A DNA stretch of 51,174 nt from Bacilli bacterium (GTDB lineage: Bacteria; Bacillota_I; Bacilli_A; RF39; UBA660). The stretch spans positions 1 through 51,174 of the forward strand of contig JAFYER010000011.1 in NCBI GenBank assembly GCA_017544165.1. The letters are read 5' to 3'. The notes under the pieces were generated by a model. The model saw only the letters and a program-made list of their open reading frames with translations. It searched no databases and was not told the DNA's origin. The translations under genes and the position numbers were made by a program. Positions 9,761 through 18,674 of this stretch are shown in pieces. Position 1 is the first letter of the stretch. Each line of letters opens with the position of its first letter.

Positions 9761-10696
9761 ATGATTAAAATAAGTATAATAGTTCCCGTATGGAATGTTT
9801 ATGATTACATCGGTGCATGCTTAGAAAGTTTAATAAATCAAAGTGAAAAAAATCTTGAGGTAATAGTAGTCAATGATGGTTCACCTGATAATTCTCAAGA
9901 GATTATCGATAAATATGTAGAAAAGTATCCTAATAAGGTAAAATCGTTTATAAAAGAAAATGGTGGGCAAGGTTCCGCAAGAAATCTTGGTATTAAACAT
10001 GCAAAGGGTAAATATTTAAGTTTTGTCGATAGTGATGATTTTATTGATAAAGACTTTATTAAAAAGATGGTAGGATTAGCTGAAAAGGATAATGCCGATG
10101 TCGTTGTCTGTGATATGGTTGATTTGTATAAAGATAAGAAGATTTATCATGATTGTACGCATTTTGATAGTATTCTTAAAACTACGCCATCTGTATGTAA
10201 CAAGATTTTTAAAAGAGAATTATTCGAGGGTATAGAGTTTAAAAATAAAATATGGTATGAAGATTTAAATGTTATGTTAAAACTAGTAAGTAAAATTAAA
10301 AAAATATCAGTTATTCATGAGGGTTATTATATATGTAATTGTCGGGAAACCTCTACGATGAAGAACAATAATTCCGAAAAGAATTTGGATATTATAACCG
10401 CAATCGAAGATTCTAAGAATTACTTAAAAGATAAAAATGATTATAATTATGTTGTATTCAATCATGTTTTAATTGAGACGATTAATCGTGTTTCTTTGCA
10501 AAAAAACTCACAAAAAAAAGAAGTAATAAAGAAAATAACAAAGTATTGTCACGAGAATATTCCTGATTATTGTAATTTCCCTTTTTATAAGAACGTTTCT
10601 AAGAATCGCAAGATAATTGCTTGGCTTAATTATCACTATTTATCATCATTTTCTAAGCTCATTCTTGGCATTAAAAACGTTATTAAGAAAGGATAA
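9761..10696 (+). CDS. Family 2 glycosyltransferase
   Basis: This 311-residue protein has a GT-A fold. The N-terminus ISIIVPVWNVYDYIGACLES, then VNDGSPDNS, the glycine-rich GGQGSARN and FVDSDDF (the DXD-type metal site) are all present, as is WYEDL, typical of EpsJ/CpsI-like enzymes. It probably adds one sugar to the lipid-linked repeat unit at the cytoplasmic face. The C-terminus has a basic amphipathic stretch that may touch the membrane. It lies two bases from the next GT2 gene, which is clearly a paralogue. Confidence 0.92.
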   Translation: MIKISIIVPVWNVYDYIGACLESLINQSEKNLEVIVVNDGSPDNSQEIIDKYVEKYPNKVKSFIKENGGQGSARNLGIKHAKGKYLSFVDSDDFIDKDFIKKMVGLAEKDNADVVVCDMVDLYKDKKIYHDCTHFDSILKTTPSVCNKIFKRELFEGIEFKNKIWYEDLNVMLKLVSKIKKISVIHEGYYICNCRETSTMKNNNSEKNLDIITAIEDSKNYLKDKNDYNYVVFNHVLIETINRVSLQKNSQKKEVIKKITKYCHENIPDYCNFPFYKNVSKNRKIIAWLNYHYLSSFSKLILGIKNVIKKG

Positions 10697-10698
10697 AA

Positions 10699-11646
10699 AT
10701 GATTAAAGTAAGTATTATAATTCCCGTATACAACGTCGAAAAATATTTGCCAAAATGTCTTGATAGCTTAGTAAATCAAACATTAAAGGATATCGAGATT
10801 ATTCTTGTTAACGATGGATCGCCAGATAATAGTCAAAAGATTATTGATGATTATGCAAAAAAATATCCTAAAATAGTAAAATCATATATAAAAGAAAATG
10901 GTGGGCAGGGTTCTGCAAGAAATTACGGATTAGAAAAAGCAACAGGGGAGTATATTGGCTATGTCGATAGTGATGATTATGTCGAATTAGACATGTATGA
11001 AAAACTATATAATAAAGCCAAAAAGGAAGATTTAGATATTGCTATATGTGAAAACTATGTGGTATATGAAGACAATGACAAGAAACTTACTGAAAAGACT
11101 ATTCACGTTTTAGAGGATAAAGTTAAAAATGCTTTTTTTGGCAAAATGGCAGTTTGGAATAAAATCTACAAAAAATCACTAGTTGACGATTTAAAATTTC
11201 GTAGTAAGCTATGGTACGAAGATTTAGATTTTAGTGTAAAAGTTTTATCTAATGCTAAAAAAATTGGCTATGTCGATGAGCCGCTATATGACTATTTACT
11301 TCGCGAAGGCTCGACGATGAATAATGATAATGTAAAAAGAAATCTAGAGATTCTTCAGGCATTCGATGAACTTAAAGATTGTAGCGATAGGGAAATGGTA
11401 GAATTGTTAGCTATTTCACATATTTATATTGCTGCTATTGTTAGAGTTATTAATGCTAAAGCAGACGGCAAAAAAGAAATTATTAATACACTAAGGGACT
11501 ATGTTCAAAAGGAATTTCCTAATTATAAGAATAATAAATATTTAAAATTTCTTGATAGAAATAAAAAAATTATTTATAATTTAATTACTGCCAAACAATA
11601 TTGGCTTGTAAAATTTATTTTTTTAGTAAAATCAATATTAAAATAG
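10699..11646 (+). CDS. Family 2 glycosyltransferase, paralogue of the preceding gene
   Basis: This 315-residue protein shares motifs and order with the gene before it (PVYNVEKYLPKCLDS, VNDGSPDNS, GGQGSARN, YVDSDDY, WYEDL). The two probably arose by tandem duplication and then diverged in the C-terminal half, as expected for different acceptors or donors. The repeated blocks are at residues 6-25, 37-45, 67-80 and 90-100 in both. The SD AAAGGA lies eight bases before the ATG. Confidence 0.92.
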   Translation: MIKVSIIIPVYNVEKYLPKCLDSLVNQTLKDIEIILVNDGSPDNSQKIIDDYAKKYPKIVKSYIKENGGQGSARNYGLEKATGEYIGYVDSDDYVELDMYEKLYNKAKKEDLDIAICENYVVYEDNDKKLTEKTIHVLEDKVKNAFFGKMAVWNKIYKKSLVDDLKFRSKLWYEDLDFSVKVLSNAKKIGYVDEPLYDYLLREGSTMNNDNVKRNLEILQAFDELKDCSDREMVELLAISHIYIAAIVRVINAKADGKKEIINTLRDYVQKEFPNYKNNKYLKFLDRNKKIIYNLITAKQYWLVKFIFLVKSILK

Positions 11647-11656
11647 AGGGTTGTGT

Positions 11657-14140
11657 ATGAATACAAAACAAAAAATAATATATATTTATTTTTTGATGCT
11701 TCCATTTGTTGATCTTGCAACATCACTAATTACAAGAATGACAAATTTTAGTATATCATTAGGAACAATTGTTAAAGGTTTAACAATCATTTTTAGTGTT
11801 TGTTATATCCTTTTTTTTAGTAAGTCAAAAATGCGAAAAAAGTCGATATATTATATAATTATTTTGGCTGTTTTTGCATTATTTTATTTTCTATTTAAAA
11901 GAGAAATATGGACTGTTTCAAACCTAATATCGGAAACAATAACAGCTTCTAGATATTTATATTATCCAATAATGATATTAGGAGTATATAACATTTTTGA
12001 TGATTGTAAAATAGATAGTAAATTTATTAAAAAAATATTAGTTTTTAATTGCCTTACATATATAGCTCTAATACTAATACCTTATTTTACAAATACAAGT
12101 TTTAATTCTTATAAAGAAGAGGGCGTATACGGCGTAAGCGGTTGGTTTTATTCTGCGAATGAAATAAGCATATTAATAATCATCTTAACATCTAGTATCT
12201 ATTATTTTATGGATTCTAAAAAGCCTTATAAAATTGTTGTTACTTTTCCTATTATTTATGCTATTACTCGTATTGGAACAAAAGTAAGCTATTTTGGCTT
12301 AATAATATCTTTAATAATAGTTTCTTTATACTACATTGTTAAAAACAAAAGAGTATTATTACCAATTATTTTAGCAATTTTTTTAATTATATCTTCGAGT
12401 GATACACCAACTATTGTAAATTTTCAGGAAGCAATTAATCGTGTATTTATTAGTAATAAAACAAATACTAACACAACGAATACTATAAATACAACCATTA
12501 TAGATAATACTACTGATGATAAAACGTTACCTGAAGAGGAAATACCAATAAAAATTATAGTTAAACCAATCGAGAAACCTGAACCGGAACCTCAAAAAAT
12601 CATTACTGTAGTTCTTAATGGGCGTTCTGATTTTTTTAGAGTAAACTATAGCGTTTATAAGAATAGTGGCATTATTAACCAATTATTTGGGTTAGGATGG
12701 AGCAATCGTCCCTCAATTAGATATACGATTGATGCTAAGCTTATTGAAATAGATTATTTAGATATTGTTATTCATTATGGAATAATCGGTATGATTATTT
12801 ATTTTATTCCTTTTCTATACTTTGTATATAAAAGTTTGATTAGAATAAGACAATTTAATCTAAAGGTAATTTATTATTATTTGTATTTAGGCTTAGGTTT
12901 TTCTGTAGCCCTTTTTGCTGGTCATGTTTTGTCTGCTCCTGCTGTCTCAATTTATATTATCTTACTAATGTATATTATTTCTGATGAGCTAAAGAAAAAC
13001 GTTAAACTAAAAGAAAAAGAAATAACCATCATGGCTCTTCATTTAAATTATGGTGGTATTGAAAAGTATATTTCTTCACTTTGCAAAATGTTAGATAAAG
13101 ATTATAAGATTAATATTATCGTAACTTATAAGTCGAAACCGGCATTTGAATTCAGCGATAGAGTTAATATTAAATATTTAATAAATGCTATGCCAAATAA
13201 GGAAGAATTTATCTCTGCATTAAAAAATAAACAACTATTTAGAATTATTAAAGAGGGATTTAAAGCTGTCTGGTTATTAATCCTTAAAAAACAAAAAAAT
13301 ATTAAAGCAATTATGGGGATTCGAAGTGAATATATTATAACAACAAGAGATTTTCATAGTAAATTAGTAGGAAAATATGCTAACGAAAATATTATAAAGA
13401 TAGCTACCGAACATAATCATCATAATGATGATGAAGTATATATTGAAAAACTAATTAATTCTATAAGGGGTTTTGATTATTTTGTTGTCGTTTCAAAAGA
13501 TTTAGAGAATTACTATAAAAATATGGTAGGTAATACTAAATGTATATATATTCCTAATACATTAGATAGTTTACCTAAGGTATCATCTAATCTAAAAGAG
13601 AATAATATTATTAATGTTGGCAGATTAGAAACTGTAAAAGGTCAAAAAGACTTAATCGATGTAGTAAAAATAGTAAAAGAAAAAATTGGCGATTTAAAGT
13701 TATTTTTGATTGGCGATGGTTCTCTAAAAGGGGAACTAAAAGAATATATTCATCAAAATAATCTCGATGATACTGTTGTGATGACTGGCTTTTTAAAACC
13801 AAAAGAAATGGAAAAATATTTGAAAAAATCGAAATTATTTGTCATGACCTCTTTAAGTGAATCATTTGGTTTAGTTCTTATCGAAGCAATGAGTTACAAA
13901 ATTCCATGTATTGCTTTTGATTCAGCGCAAGGCGCTAAGGAGTTATTAAAAGGTGATATTGGTATTCTTGTTAAAAAACGAAATGTTGATAAAATGGCCG
14001 AAGAAATAATAAAATTAATGAAAGATGATAAAAAACTATTAGAGTATTCAAAAAAGTCTTATGATAAATGTCAAGAGTTTTTACTAGAAAACGTTCGAGA
14101 TAAATGGATTAATTTATTAGAAAAAGGAAGTATTAAATGA
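11657..14140 (+). CDS. O-antigen polymerase-like membrane domain fused to a GT4 glycosyltransferase
   Basis: This 827-residue protein has two halves. Residues 1-450 contain about ten or more hydrophobic segments and a large extracytoplasmic loop (about 265-320, rich in Thr/Asn and then Pro/Glu), followed by DYLDIVIHYGIIGMIIYF. This is the layout of Wzy/O-antigen ligase proteins. Residues 455-825 form a GT-B enzyme: LHLNYGGIEKYI, VGRLETVKGQKDLI, and SLSESFGLVLIEAM with the E-x7-E pair. Polymerase and transferase are normally separate proteins. The ATG at 11657 is chosen because AGAGGG stands six bases before it; an upstream TTG at 11651 has no room for an SD. Confidence 0.8.
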   Translation: MNTKQKIIYIYFLMLPFVDLATSLITRMTNFSISLGTIVKGLTIIFSVCYILFFSKSKMRKKSIYYIIILAVFALFYFLFKREIWTVSNLISETITASRYLYYPIMILGVYNIFDDCKIDSKFIKKILVFNCLTYIALILIPYFTNTSFNSYKEEGVYGVSGWFYSANEISILIIILTSSIYYFMDSKKPYKIVVTFPIIYAITRIGTKVSYFGLIISLIIVSLYYIVKNKRVLLPIILAIFLIISSSDTPTIVNFQEAINRVFISNKTNTNTTNTINTTIIDNTTDDKTLPEEEIPIKIIVKPIEKPEPEPQKIITVVLNGRSDFFRVNYSVYKNSGIINQLFGLGWSNRPSIRYTIDAKLIEIDYLDIVIHYGIIGMIIYFIPFLYFVYKSLIRIRQFNLKVIYYYLYLGLGFSVALFAGHVLSAPAVSIYIILLMYIISDELKKNVKLKEKEITIMALHLNYGGIEKYISSLCKMLDKDYKINIIVTYKSKPAFEFSDRVNIKYLINAMPNKEEFISALKNKQLFRIIKEGFKAVWLLILKKQKNIKAIMGIRSEYIITTRDFHSKLVGKYANENIIKIATEHNHHNDDEVYIEKLINSIRGFDYFVVVSKDLENYYKNMVGNTKCIYIPNTLDSLPKVSSNLKENNIINVGRLETVKGQKDLIDVVKIVKEKIGDLKLFLIGDGSLKGELKEYIHQNNLDDTVVMTGFLKPKEMEKYLKKSKLFVMTSLSESFGLVLIEAMSYKIPCIAFDSAQGAKELLKGDIGILVKKRNVDKMAEEIIKLMKDDKKLLEYSKKSYDKCQEFLLENVRDKWINLLEKGSIK

Positions 14141-14613
14141 AAAAGAAAAGAGTTTTGTTTATTGCATCCACGGGTGGACATTTAAATGAATTAATGCAGT
14201 TAAAACCGATGTTTAATGATTATAATTATCATGTCATAACAGAAAAGACTAAGTCGACAAAATCATTAAAAAATGAGTATGGAAAAAAGATAAATTTTTT
14301 AGTATATGGTACAAAGGATAAAAAATTAAGTTATCCATTTAAATTCATTTATAATGTTATTAAATCCTTATTTTTATTTATTAAAATCAGGCCAAAATAT
14401 ATTGTAACAACCGGAACGCATACAGCAGTTCCAATTTGTTATATAGGAAAGCTTTTTGGTTCAAAGATTATATTTATAGAAACATATGCTAATAGTAAAA
14501 CGAAAACATTGTCTGGAAAATTAATATATCCAATAGCTAATTTATTTATAGTTCAATGGGAAAGCATGTTAGAGTTATATCCAAAAGCAGTATATGGAGG
14601 TTGGATTTATTAA
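14137..14613 (+). CDS. Alg14-like membrane subunit of a UDP-sugar glycosyltransferase
   Basis: This 158-residue protein has the N-terminus FIASTGGHLNELMQL, a hydrophobic helix near 65-82 and KYIVTTGTHTAVPICYIGK. These are the marks of Alg14/CpsF/EpsE-like proteins, which anchor the catalytic Alg13-like partner to the membrane. The start overlaps the previous stop (ATGA at 14137-14140) and the stop overlaps the partner's ATG, so the pair is translationally coupled. Together with the next gene it forms one split GT28-type transferase. Confidence 0.88.
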   Translation: MKKKRVLFIASTGGHLNELMQLKPMFNDYNYHVITEKTKSTKSLKNEYGKKINFLVYGTKDKKLSYPFKFIYNVIKSLFLFIKIRPKYIVTTGTHTAVPICYIGKLFGSKIIFIETYANSKTKTLSGKLIYPIANLFIVQWESMLELYPKAVYGGWIY

Positions 14614-15092
14614 TGATATTAGTTACGTTAGGAACACAAGACAAGAGTTTTAAAAGATTACTTGTTGCAATAGATGATTTGATTGAAAAGAAGATAATTA
14701 AAGACAAAGTAGTTGTTCAAGCTGGATGTACCAAGTTTGATAGTCAAAATATGGAGATTTTTGATCTAATTCCTTACGACAAATTTGATAGTTATATTAA
14801 AGATTGTGATTTATTAATTACCCATGGTGGAGTGGGATCAATTATTACAGGATTAAAAAAAGGTAAAAAGGTTATTGCTTGTCCAAGACTAAAAGAGTTT
14901 AAGGAACATACAAATAATCATCAAAAGGAAATCATTGAAATTCTTTCCAAACAAGGTTATATTCTCGCTTTAGATAATCCCAATGATTTAGAGAATGTTT
15001 TAAAGAAAGCTAAAAACTTTAAACCAAAATCTTTTAAAAGTAATACTAATCATATGATTAAAATAGTGAAGGATTATATCAATAATAATTAG
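14613..15092 (+). CDS. Alg13-like catalytic subunit of a UDP-sugar glycosyltransferase
   Basis: This 159-residue protein resembles the C-terminal half of MurG/GT28 enzymes. The start MILVTLGTQDKSFKRLL is diagnostic of Alg13/CpsG/EpsF proteins. THGGVGSIITGLKKGKKVI (about residues 70-88) forms the UDP-sugar site. The ATG at 14613 shares a base with the preceding stop, and GGAGG lies 12 bases upstream. A longer frame from 14556 would run through the partner gene and is not needed. It is the last gene of the polysaccharide block. Confidence 0.88.
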   Translation: MILVTLGTQDKSFKRLLVAIDDLIEKKIIKDKVVVQAGCTKFDSQNMEIFDLIPYDKFDSYIKDCDLLITHGGVGSIITGLKKGKKVIACPRLKEFKEHTNNHQKEIIEILSKQGYILALDNPNDLENVLKKAKNFKPKSFKSNTNHMIKIVKDYINNN

Positions 15093-15246
15093 ATATTTTT
15101 AGTAAGAGCGGTAAAACAAAATTTGTTTTTTAAAAAAAGTGATTTTTAAGCAAATCATTTTTTTGTAATGAAATATTGATTTTATAAGATTGATCACGAT
15201 AATTTGTAAAAAAATGAAGATTTATAATCACCCAAAGACTTAAGCA

Positions 15247-15270
15247 TAATGCTGAAAATATACAGCATTA
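15247..15270 (+). terminator. possible weak terminator hairpin after the glycan operon
   Basis: An inverted repeat TAATGCTG / CAGCATTA (15247-15254, 15263-15270) is followed by an interrupted T-rich stretch. The T tract is poor, so it may be only a hairpin. The rest of 15093-15299 shows no gene. Confidence 0.35.
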
Positions 15271-15299
15271 ACATATTGTTTTATTTAAATTAATAAAGG

Positions 15300-15343
15300 T
15301 TGACTATGTTCAAAAAATAAGATATTATTATAATTGTGAACAT
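15300..15343 (+). promoter_or_regulatory. promoter with flanking inverted repeat, aminophosphonate-type operon
   Basis: TTGACT (15300-15305), 17 bases, then TATTAT (15323-15328) make a good housekeeping promoter. A second TATAAT follows at 15329. The perfect 7-bp inverted repeat ATGTTCA (15306-15312) / TGAACAT (15337-15343) lies in the spacer and over the start of transcription, where a repressor would sit. The winged-helix protein at the end of this operon is a possible binder. AAGGAGG (15347-15353) is the SD. Confidence 0.6.
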
Positions 15344-15359
15344 TTGAAGGAGGAAGAGA

Positions 15360-16343
15360 ATGAAAAAATATAAGTTGTTTGCAATACTATTGATGGGGGT
15401 ATTATTATTGACAACAGGTTGTTCAAAAAAAGACGATACTGTTATCATTTATAGTTGTATGGAAGATAATCGAAATCAAGAACTAAAGAAAATGCTTAAA
15501 GATGAATTTAAAGACATCGATGTTAAAGTTCAAGCTATTTCAACCGGAAATAGTGCTGCTAAAATCAAAACAGAGGGTACAAAAATTGAAGCAGATATTA
15601 TTCTAGATTTAGAAACCTCTCATATGGAGAATCTAAAAGAAAATTTTGCTGATATTTCATCATTTGATGATAGTATTTATCTAGAAGGAGTAAACACCAG
15701 TGATTATTATTTAACTTGGGTTAAATATACAATGAATTTAATCGTTGATACTAATTATTTGAACAGTCACAACTTAGCAATTCCACAAACATATGAGGAT
15801 TTATTAAAACCTGAGTATAAGAATTTAATTGCAATGCCTGATCCAAAAACTTCCGGAACAGGTTATGGATATTTCTTAAATGCAGTTAATGTCATGGGTG
15901 AAGATGAAGCTGTAAATTACTTTAAACAATTAAAGAATAATCTTAGAGAATTTACTGCATCAGGTTCAGGCCCAACTAATTTATTAAAACAAGGTGAAAT
16001 TGCAATTGCTCTAGGAATGACTAGTCAAGGTTCTGAAGCTATTACCGAAGGATACAATTTCCAAATAGTAGAATTATCTACAGGATCTCCTTATAATACG
16101 ACTTCAGCTGGTATTATTAAAGGAAGAGAAAAAAACAAAGACGTTATGAAAGTATTTGAATGGTTAATTAATGATTTCGGAGTATATGATAAAGAAAACT
16201 ATATGCCTGATAAAGTATTAAAGGATCAAAAGGTAAATGTAAAAAACTATCCATTAGATTTGACAGATGCTGATATGACAGGTGTAGATAGTATAGCTAC
16301 AAAGGAAAAATTAATGGAAAGATGGAGCGAAATTAATGGCTAA
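15360..16343 (+). CDS. Lipoprotein substrate-binding protein, AfuA/PhnS (aminophosphonate or iron) type
   Basis: This 327-residue protein has a lipoprotein signal peptide ending TTGC (Cys21), so it would be lipid-anchored outside the membrane. VIIYSCMEDNRNQELKKML, the long helical linkers and DPKTSGTGYGYF are typical of the AfuA/FbpA/PhnS class of periplasmic-binding proteins. The Tyr pair used for ferric iron is not obvious. The fused permease and the cytidylyltransferase in this operon favour 2-aminoethylphosphonate or a related aminophosphonate. It overlaps the ATPase gene by 8 bp. Substrate is inference. Confidence 0.75.
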   Translation: MKKYKLFAILLMGVLLLTTGCSKKDDTVIIYSCMEDNRNQELKKMLKDEFKDIDVKVQAISTGNSAAKIKTEGTKIEADIILDLETSHMENLKENFADISSFDDSIYLEGVNTSDYYLTWVKYTMNLIVDTNYLNSHNLAIPQTYEDLLKPEYKNLIAMPDPKTSGTGYGYFLNAVNVMGEDEAVNYFKQLKNNLREFTASGSGPTNLLKQGEIAIALGMTSQGSEAITEGYNFQIVELSTGSPYNTTSAGIIKGREKNKDVMKVFEWLINDFGVYDKENYMPDKVLKDQKVNVKNYPLDLTDADMTGVDSIATKEKLMERWSEING

Positions 16344-17097
16344 TTTGTTTATCAAAAACTTGACAAAAGTGTATGATAACAGAACAGTCTTAAATAATAT
16401 TTCTTTTGATGTTAAAGATGGAGAATTTTTATCAATCCTTGGCCCAAGTGGCTGTGGTAAAACTACTTTGTTAAAAATTCTTATTGGTATCGAAGATGCA
16501 ACTACTGGTAAAATTTTTAAAGAGGATTTAGATGTAACAAATTTAGATTCATCTAAAAGAGGAATGGGCATAGTTTTTCAAAACTATGCTTTATTTCCCA
16601 ATATGACTGTTTTAAAAAATGTTATGTATGCACTTAATTTAAAAATTAAGAATAAAGAACAAGCTAAGAAGGATGCGTTAAAAATGCTAAAGCTTGTTAA
16701 TATGGAAGACCATATTCATAAATATCCGCATGAGCTTTCTGGTGGTCAACAACAAAGAGTGGCTATTGCTAGAACTTTGGTTCTAGAACCGGACATTGTG
16801 CTTTTTGACGAGCCAATGAGTGCTCTTGATGCTGATAATAGACTTGCTTTAAGAAGAGAAATAAAAGAAATTCAAAAAAAATTAAAAACTACAATTATTT
16901 ATATAACTCATGATCAGGAAGAAGCTTTTTCATTATCTGATCGGGTAATGGTTATGAAAGATGGCAATATAGTTCAAATTGATACTCCTAATAGAATATA
17001 TAATCATCCAAAAAATGAATATGTTAGAAATTTTGTAGTTAGCCATTTAATTGAAAAAGTTTCATCAATTGAAAAATGTACAGGAATTGATTTGTAA
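16336..17097 (+). CDS. ABC transporter ATP-binding protein (FbpC/PhnT/PotA type)
   Basis: This 253-residue ATPase contains Walker A GPSGCGKT (about 36-43), a Q-loop (VFQNYALFPNM), the signature LSGGQQQR and Walker B IVLFDEPMSALD followed by the switch His in THDQEE. It is about 100 residues shorter than many PotA/FbpC ATPases because the C-terminal TOBE regulatory domain is absent. It couples ATP hydrolysis to import through the neighbouring permease. GGAG lies nine bases before its ATG, inside the end of the upstream gene. Confidence 0.92.
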   Translation: MANLFIKNLTKVYDNRTVLNNISFDVKDGEFLSILGPSGCGKTTLLKILIGIEDATTGKIFKEDLDVTNLDSSKRGMGIVFQNYALFPNMTVLKNVMYALNLKIKNKEQAKKDALKMLKLVNMEDHIHKYPHELSGGQQQRVAIARTLVLEPDIVLFDEPMSALDADNRLALRREIKEIQKKLKTTIIYITHDQEEAFSLSDRVMVMKDGNIVQIDTPNRIYNHPKNEYVRNFVVSHLIEKVSSIEKCTGIDL

Positions 17098-18674
17098 TGA
17101 AAAAGATTAGTAAATCAAAACTATTTGTTTGTATATTTCTATTAATATTTGTGGTATATCCTTTGATAGAAATGTTATTGCAAGTAAGTTGGGGTGGTTT
17201 TGGTAAGCTTGTCACTTCTGATAATTTTATCGAGGCACTAACAAATTCTTTAAAAGTTACAACTGCTTCGACAATCGTATCGATATTACTTGGCTATTTT
17301 TTGGCATATACATTAAATAGAACTAATATTAAACATAGAGCTGTTTTGAAGGTATTATTAACATTACCAATGCTCATTCCATCAATATCACACGGATTAG
17401 GACTTATTAATTTATTTGGTGTTAATGGTATCATTTCCAAAAAGTTTGGATTTAATATTATCGGTCCCGTAGGTATAATGATGGGGTCTGTATTATATTC
17501 ATTTCCTATTGCCTTTTTAATGATTGATGATGGTTTTCATTATATAAATCCATCGATGTATGACAATGCTAAAGTATTAGGTTTAAGTAAATGGCAATCG
17601 TTTAAAACAGTTACACTTTGTTATTTAAAAAAGCCATTATTATCCGCTATCTTTTCAGTTTTTACCATGGCCTTCACTGATTATGGAGTTCCATTAGCAG
17701 TCGGTGGTAAATTCTTAACATTACCAGTATTTCTATATAAAGAGGTAATAGGACTACTTGATTTTTCAAGGGGAACGATGATAGGCTTATTCTTATTAAT
17801 ACCGGCATTTATTTCTTTCTTGTTTGATAATTTTACGAGGGATTATACAAGTTCAAATGGTGAAAAAGAAATGATTATTAAAAATAGTAAATTTAAAGAT
17901 ACTATTTTAACTATTTGTACTTATATTGTTTTAATAATCATTTTTGTTATTATTGGTTCTTTTGTTTATTACTCATTTATTGACAACTTTGTTTTAAATA
18001 AAGCTTTTTCTTTGAAACATTTTGATTATGTAATTGGCGACGGTTTATTTGAATATATATTTAATTCATTATTAATAGCCATAGTTGTTTCAATCGTGGG
18101 ATGTATTATAGCTTATACAACAGCATATATTACGGCTAGAAAAAAAGGGAAACTATCAAAACTAATACATATTTTTACAATTTTGTCATTAGCTATTCCC
18201 GGGGTCGTATTAGGTTTATCTTATACCATATCATTTAATAATTTCTTTATTTATAATACTTACATTATATTGATAATTGTAAATATAATCCATTTTATAG
18301 CCTCACCATATTTAATGGCATATAATGCTTTACAAAAGGTTAATAGTAATTTCGAAGCTGTTGCTAAAACTTGTAATATTAGTATTTTCAAATTAATAAT
18401 TGATGTCATTGTACCTTGTACTAAAAAAACTATTAGGGAAATGTTTTCATATTTCTTTGTTAATTCAATGGTAACAATATCTGCAGTGGCATTTTTATTT
18501 AATGTTGAAACCATGCCATTATCGCTTTTAATTAATAATTATGAGGGCACAATGATGCTTGGCGAAGCCGCAATCGTTTCTTTAATAATTTTAATTATTA
18601 ATATGTTTGTAAAAGGAATTATTTATATAATTAATAGAATAGAGCATAATAGGAGTATGTATGGAGTTAACTAA
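17097..18674 (+). CDS. Fused two-domain ABC permease (AepW/FbpB-like)
   Basis: This 525-residue membrane protein has about 12 hydrophobic segments. It contains two binding-protein-dependent permease domains in one chain, roughly 1-260 and 275-525. The EAA-type loops that touch the ATPase are near 155 (YDNAKVLGLSKWQSFKTVTL) and near 420 (FEAVAKTCNISIFKLI). Fused permeases of this type occur in ferric-iron and 2-aminoethylphosphonate importers. The start shares one base with the ATPase stop (TAATG) and the end overlaps the next gene by 14 bp. Confidence 0.88.
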   Translation: MKKISKSKLFVCIFLLIFVVYPLIEMLLQVSWGGFGKLVTSDNFIEALTNSLKVTTASTIVSILLGYFLAYTLNRTNIKHRAVLKVLLTLPMLIPSISHGLGLINLFGVNGIISKKFGFNIIGPVGIMMGSVLYSFPIAFLMIDDGFHYINPSMYDNAKVLGLSKWQSFKTVTLCYLKKPLLSAIFSVFTMAFTDYGVPLAVGGKFLTLPVFLYKEVIGLLDFSRGTMIGLFLLIPAFISFLFDNFTRDYTSSNGEKEMIIKNSKFKDTILTICTYIVLIIIFVIIGSFVYYSFIDNFVLNKAFSLKHFDYVIGDGLFEYIFNSLLIAIVVSIVGCIIAYTTAYITARKKGKLSKLIHIFTILSLAIPGVVLGLSYTISFNNFFIYNTYIILIIVNIIHFIASPYLMAYNALQKVNSNFEAVAKTCNISIFKLIIDVIVPCTKKTIREMFSYFFVNSMVTISAVAFLFNVETMPLSLLINNYEGTMMLGEAAIVSLIILIINMFVKGIIYIINRIEHNRSMYGVN

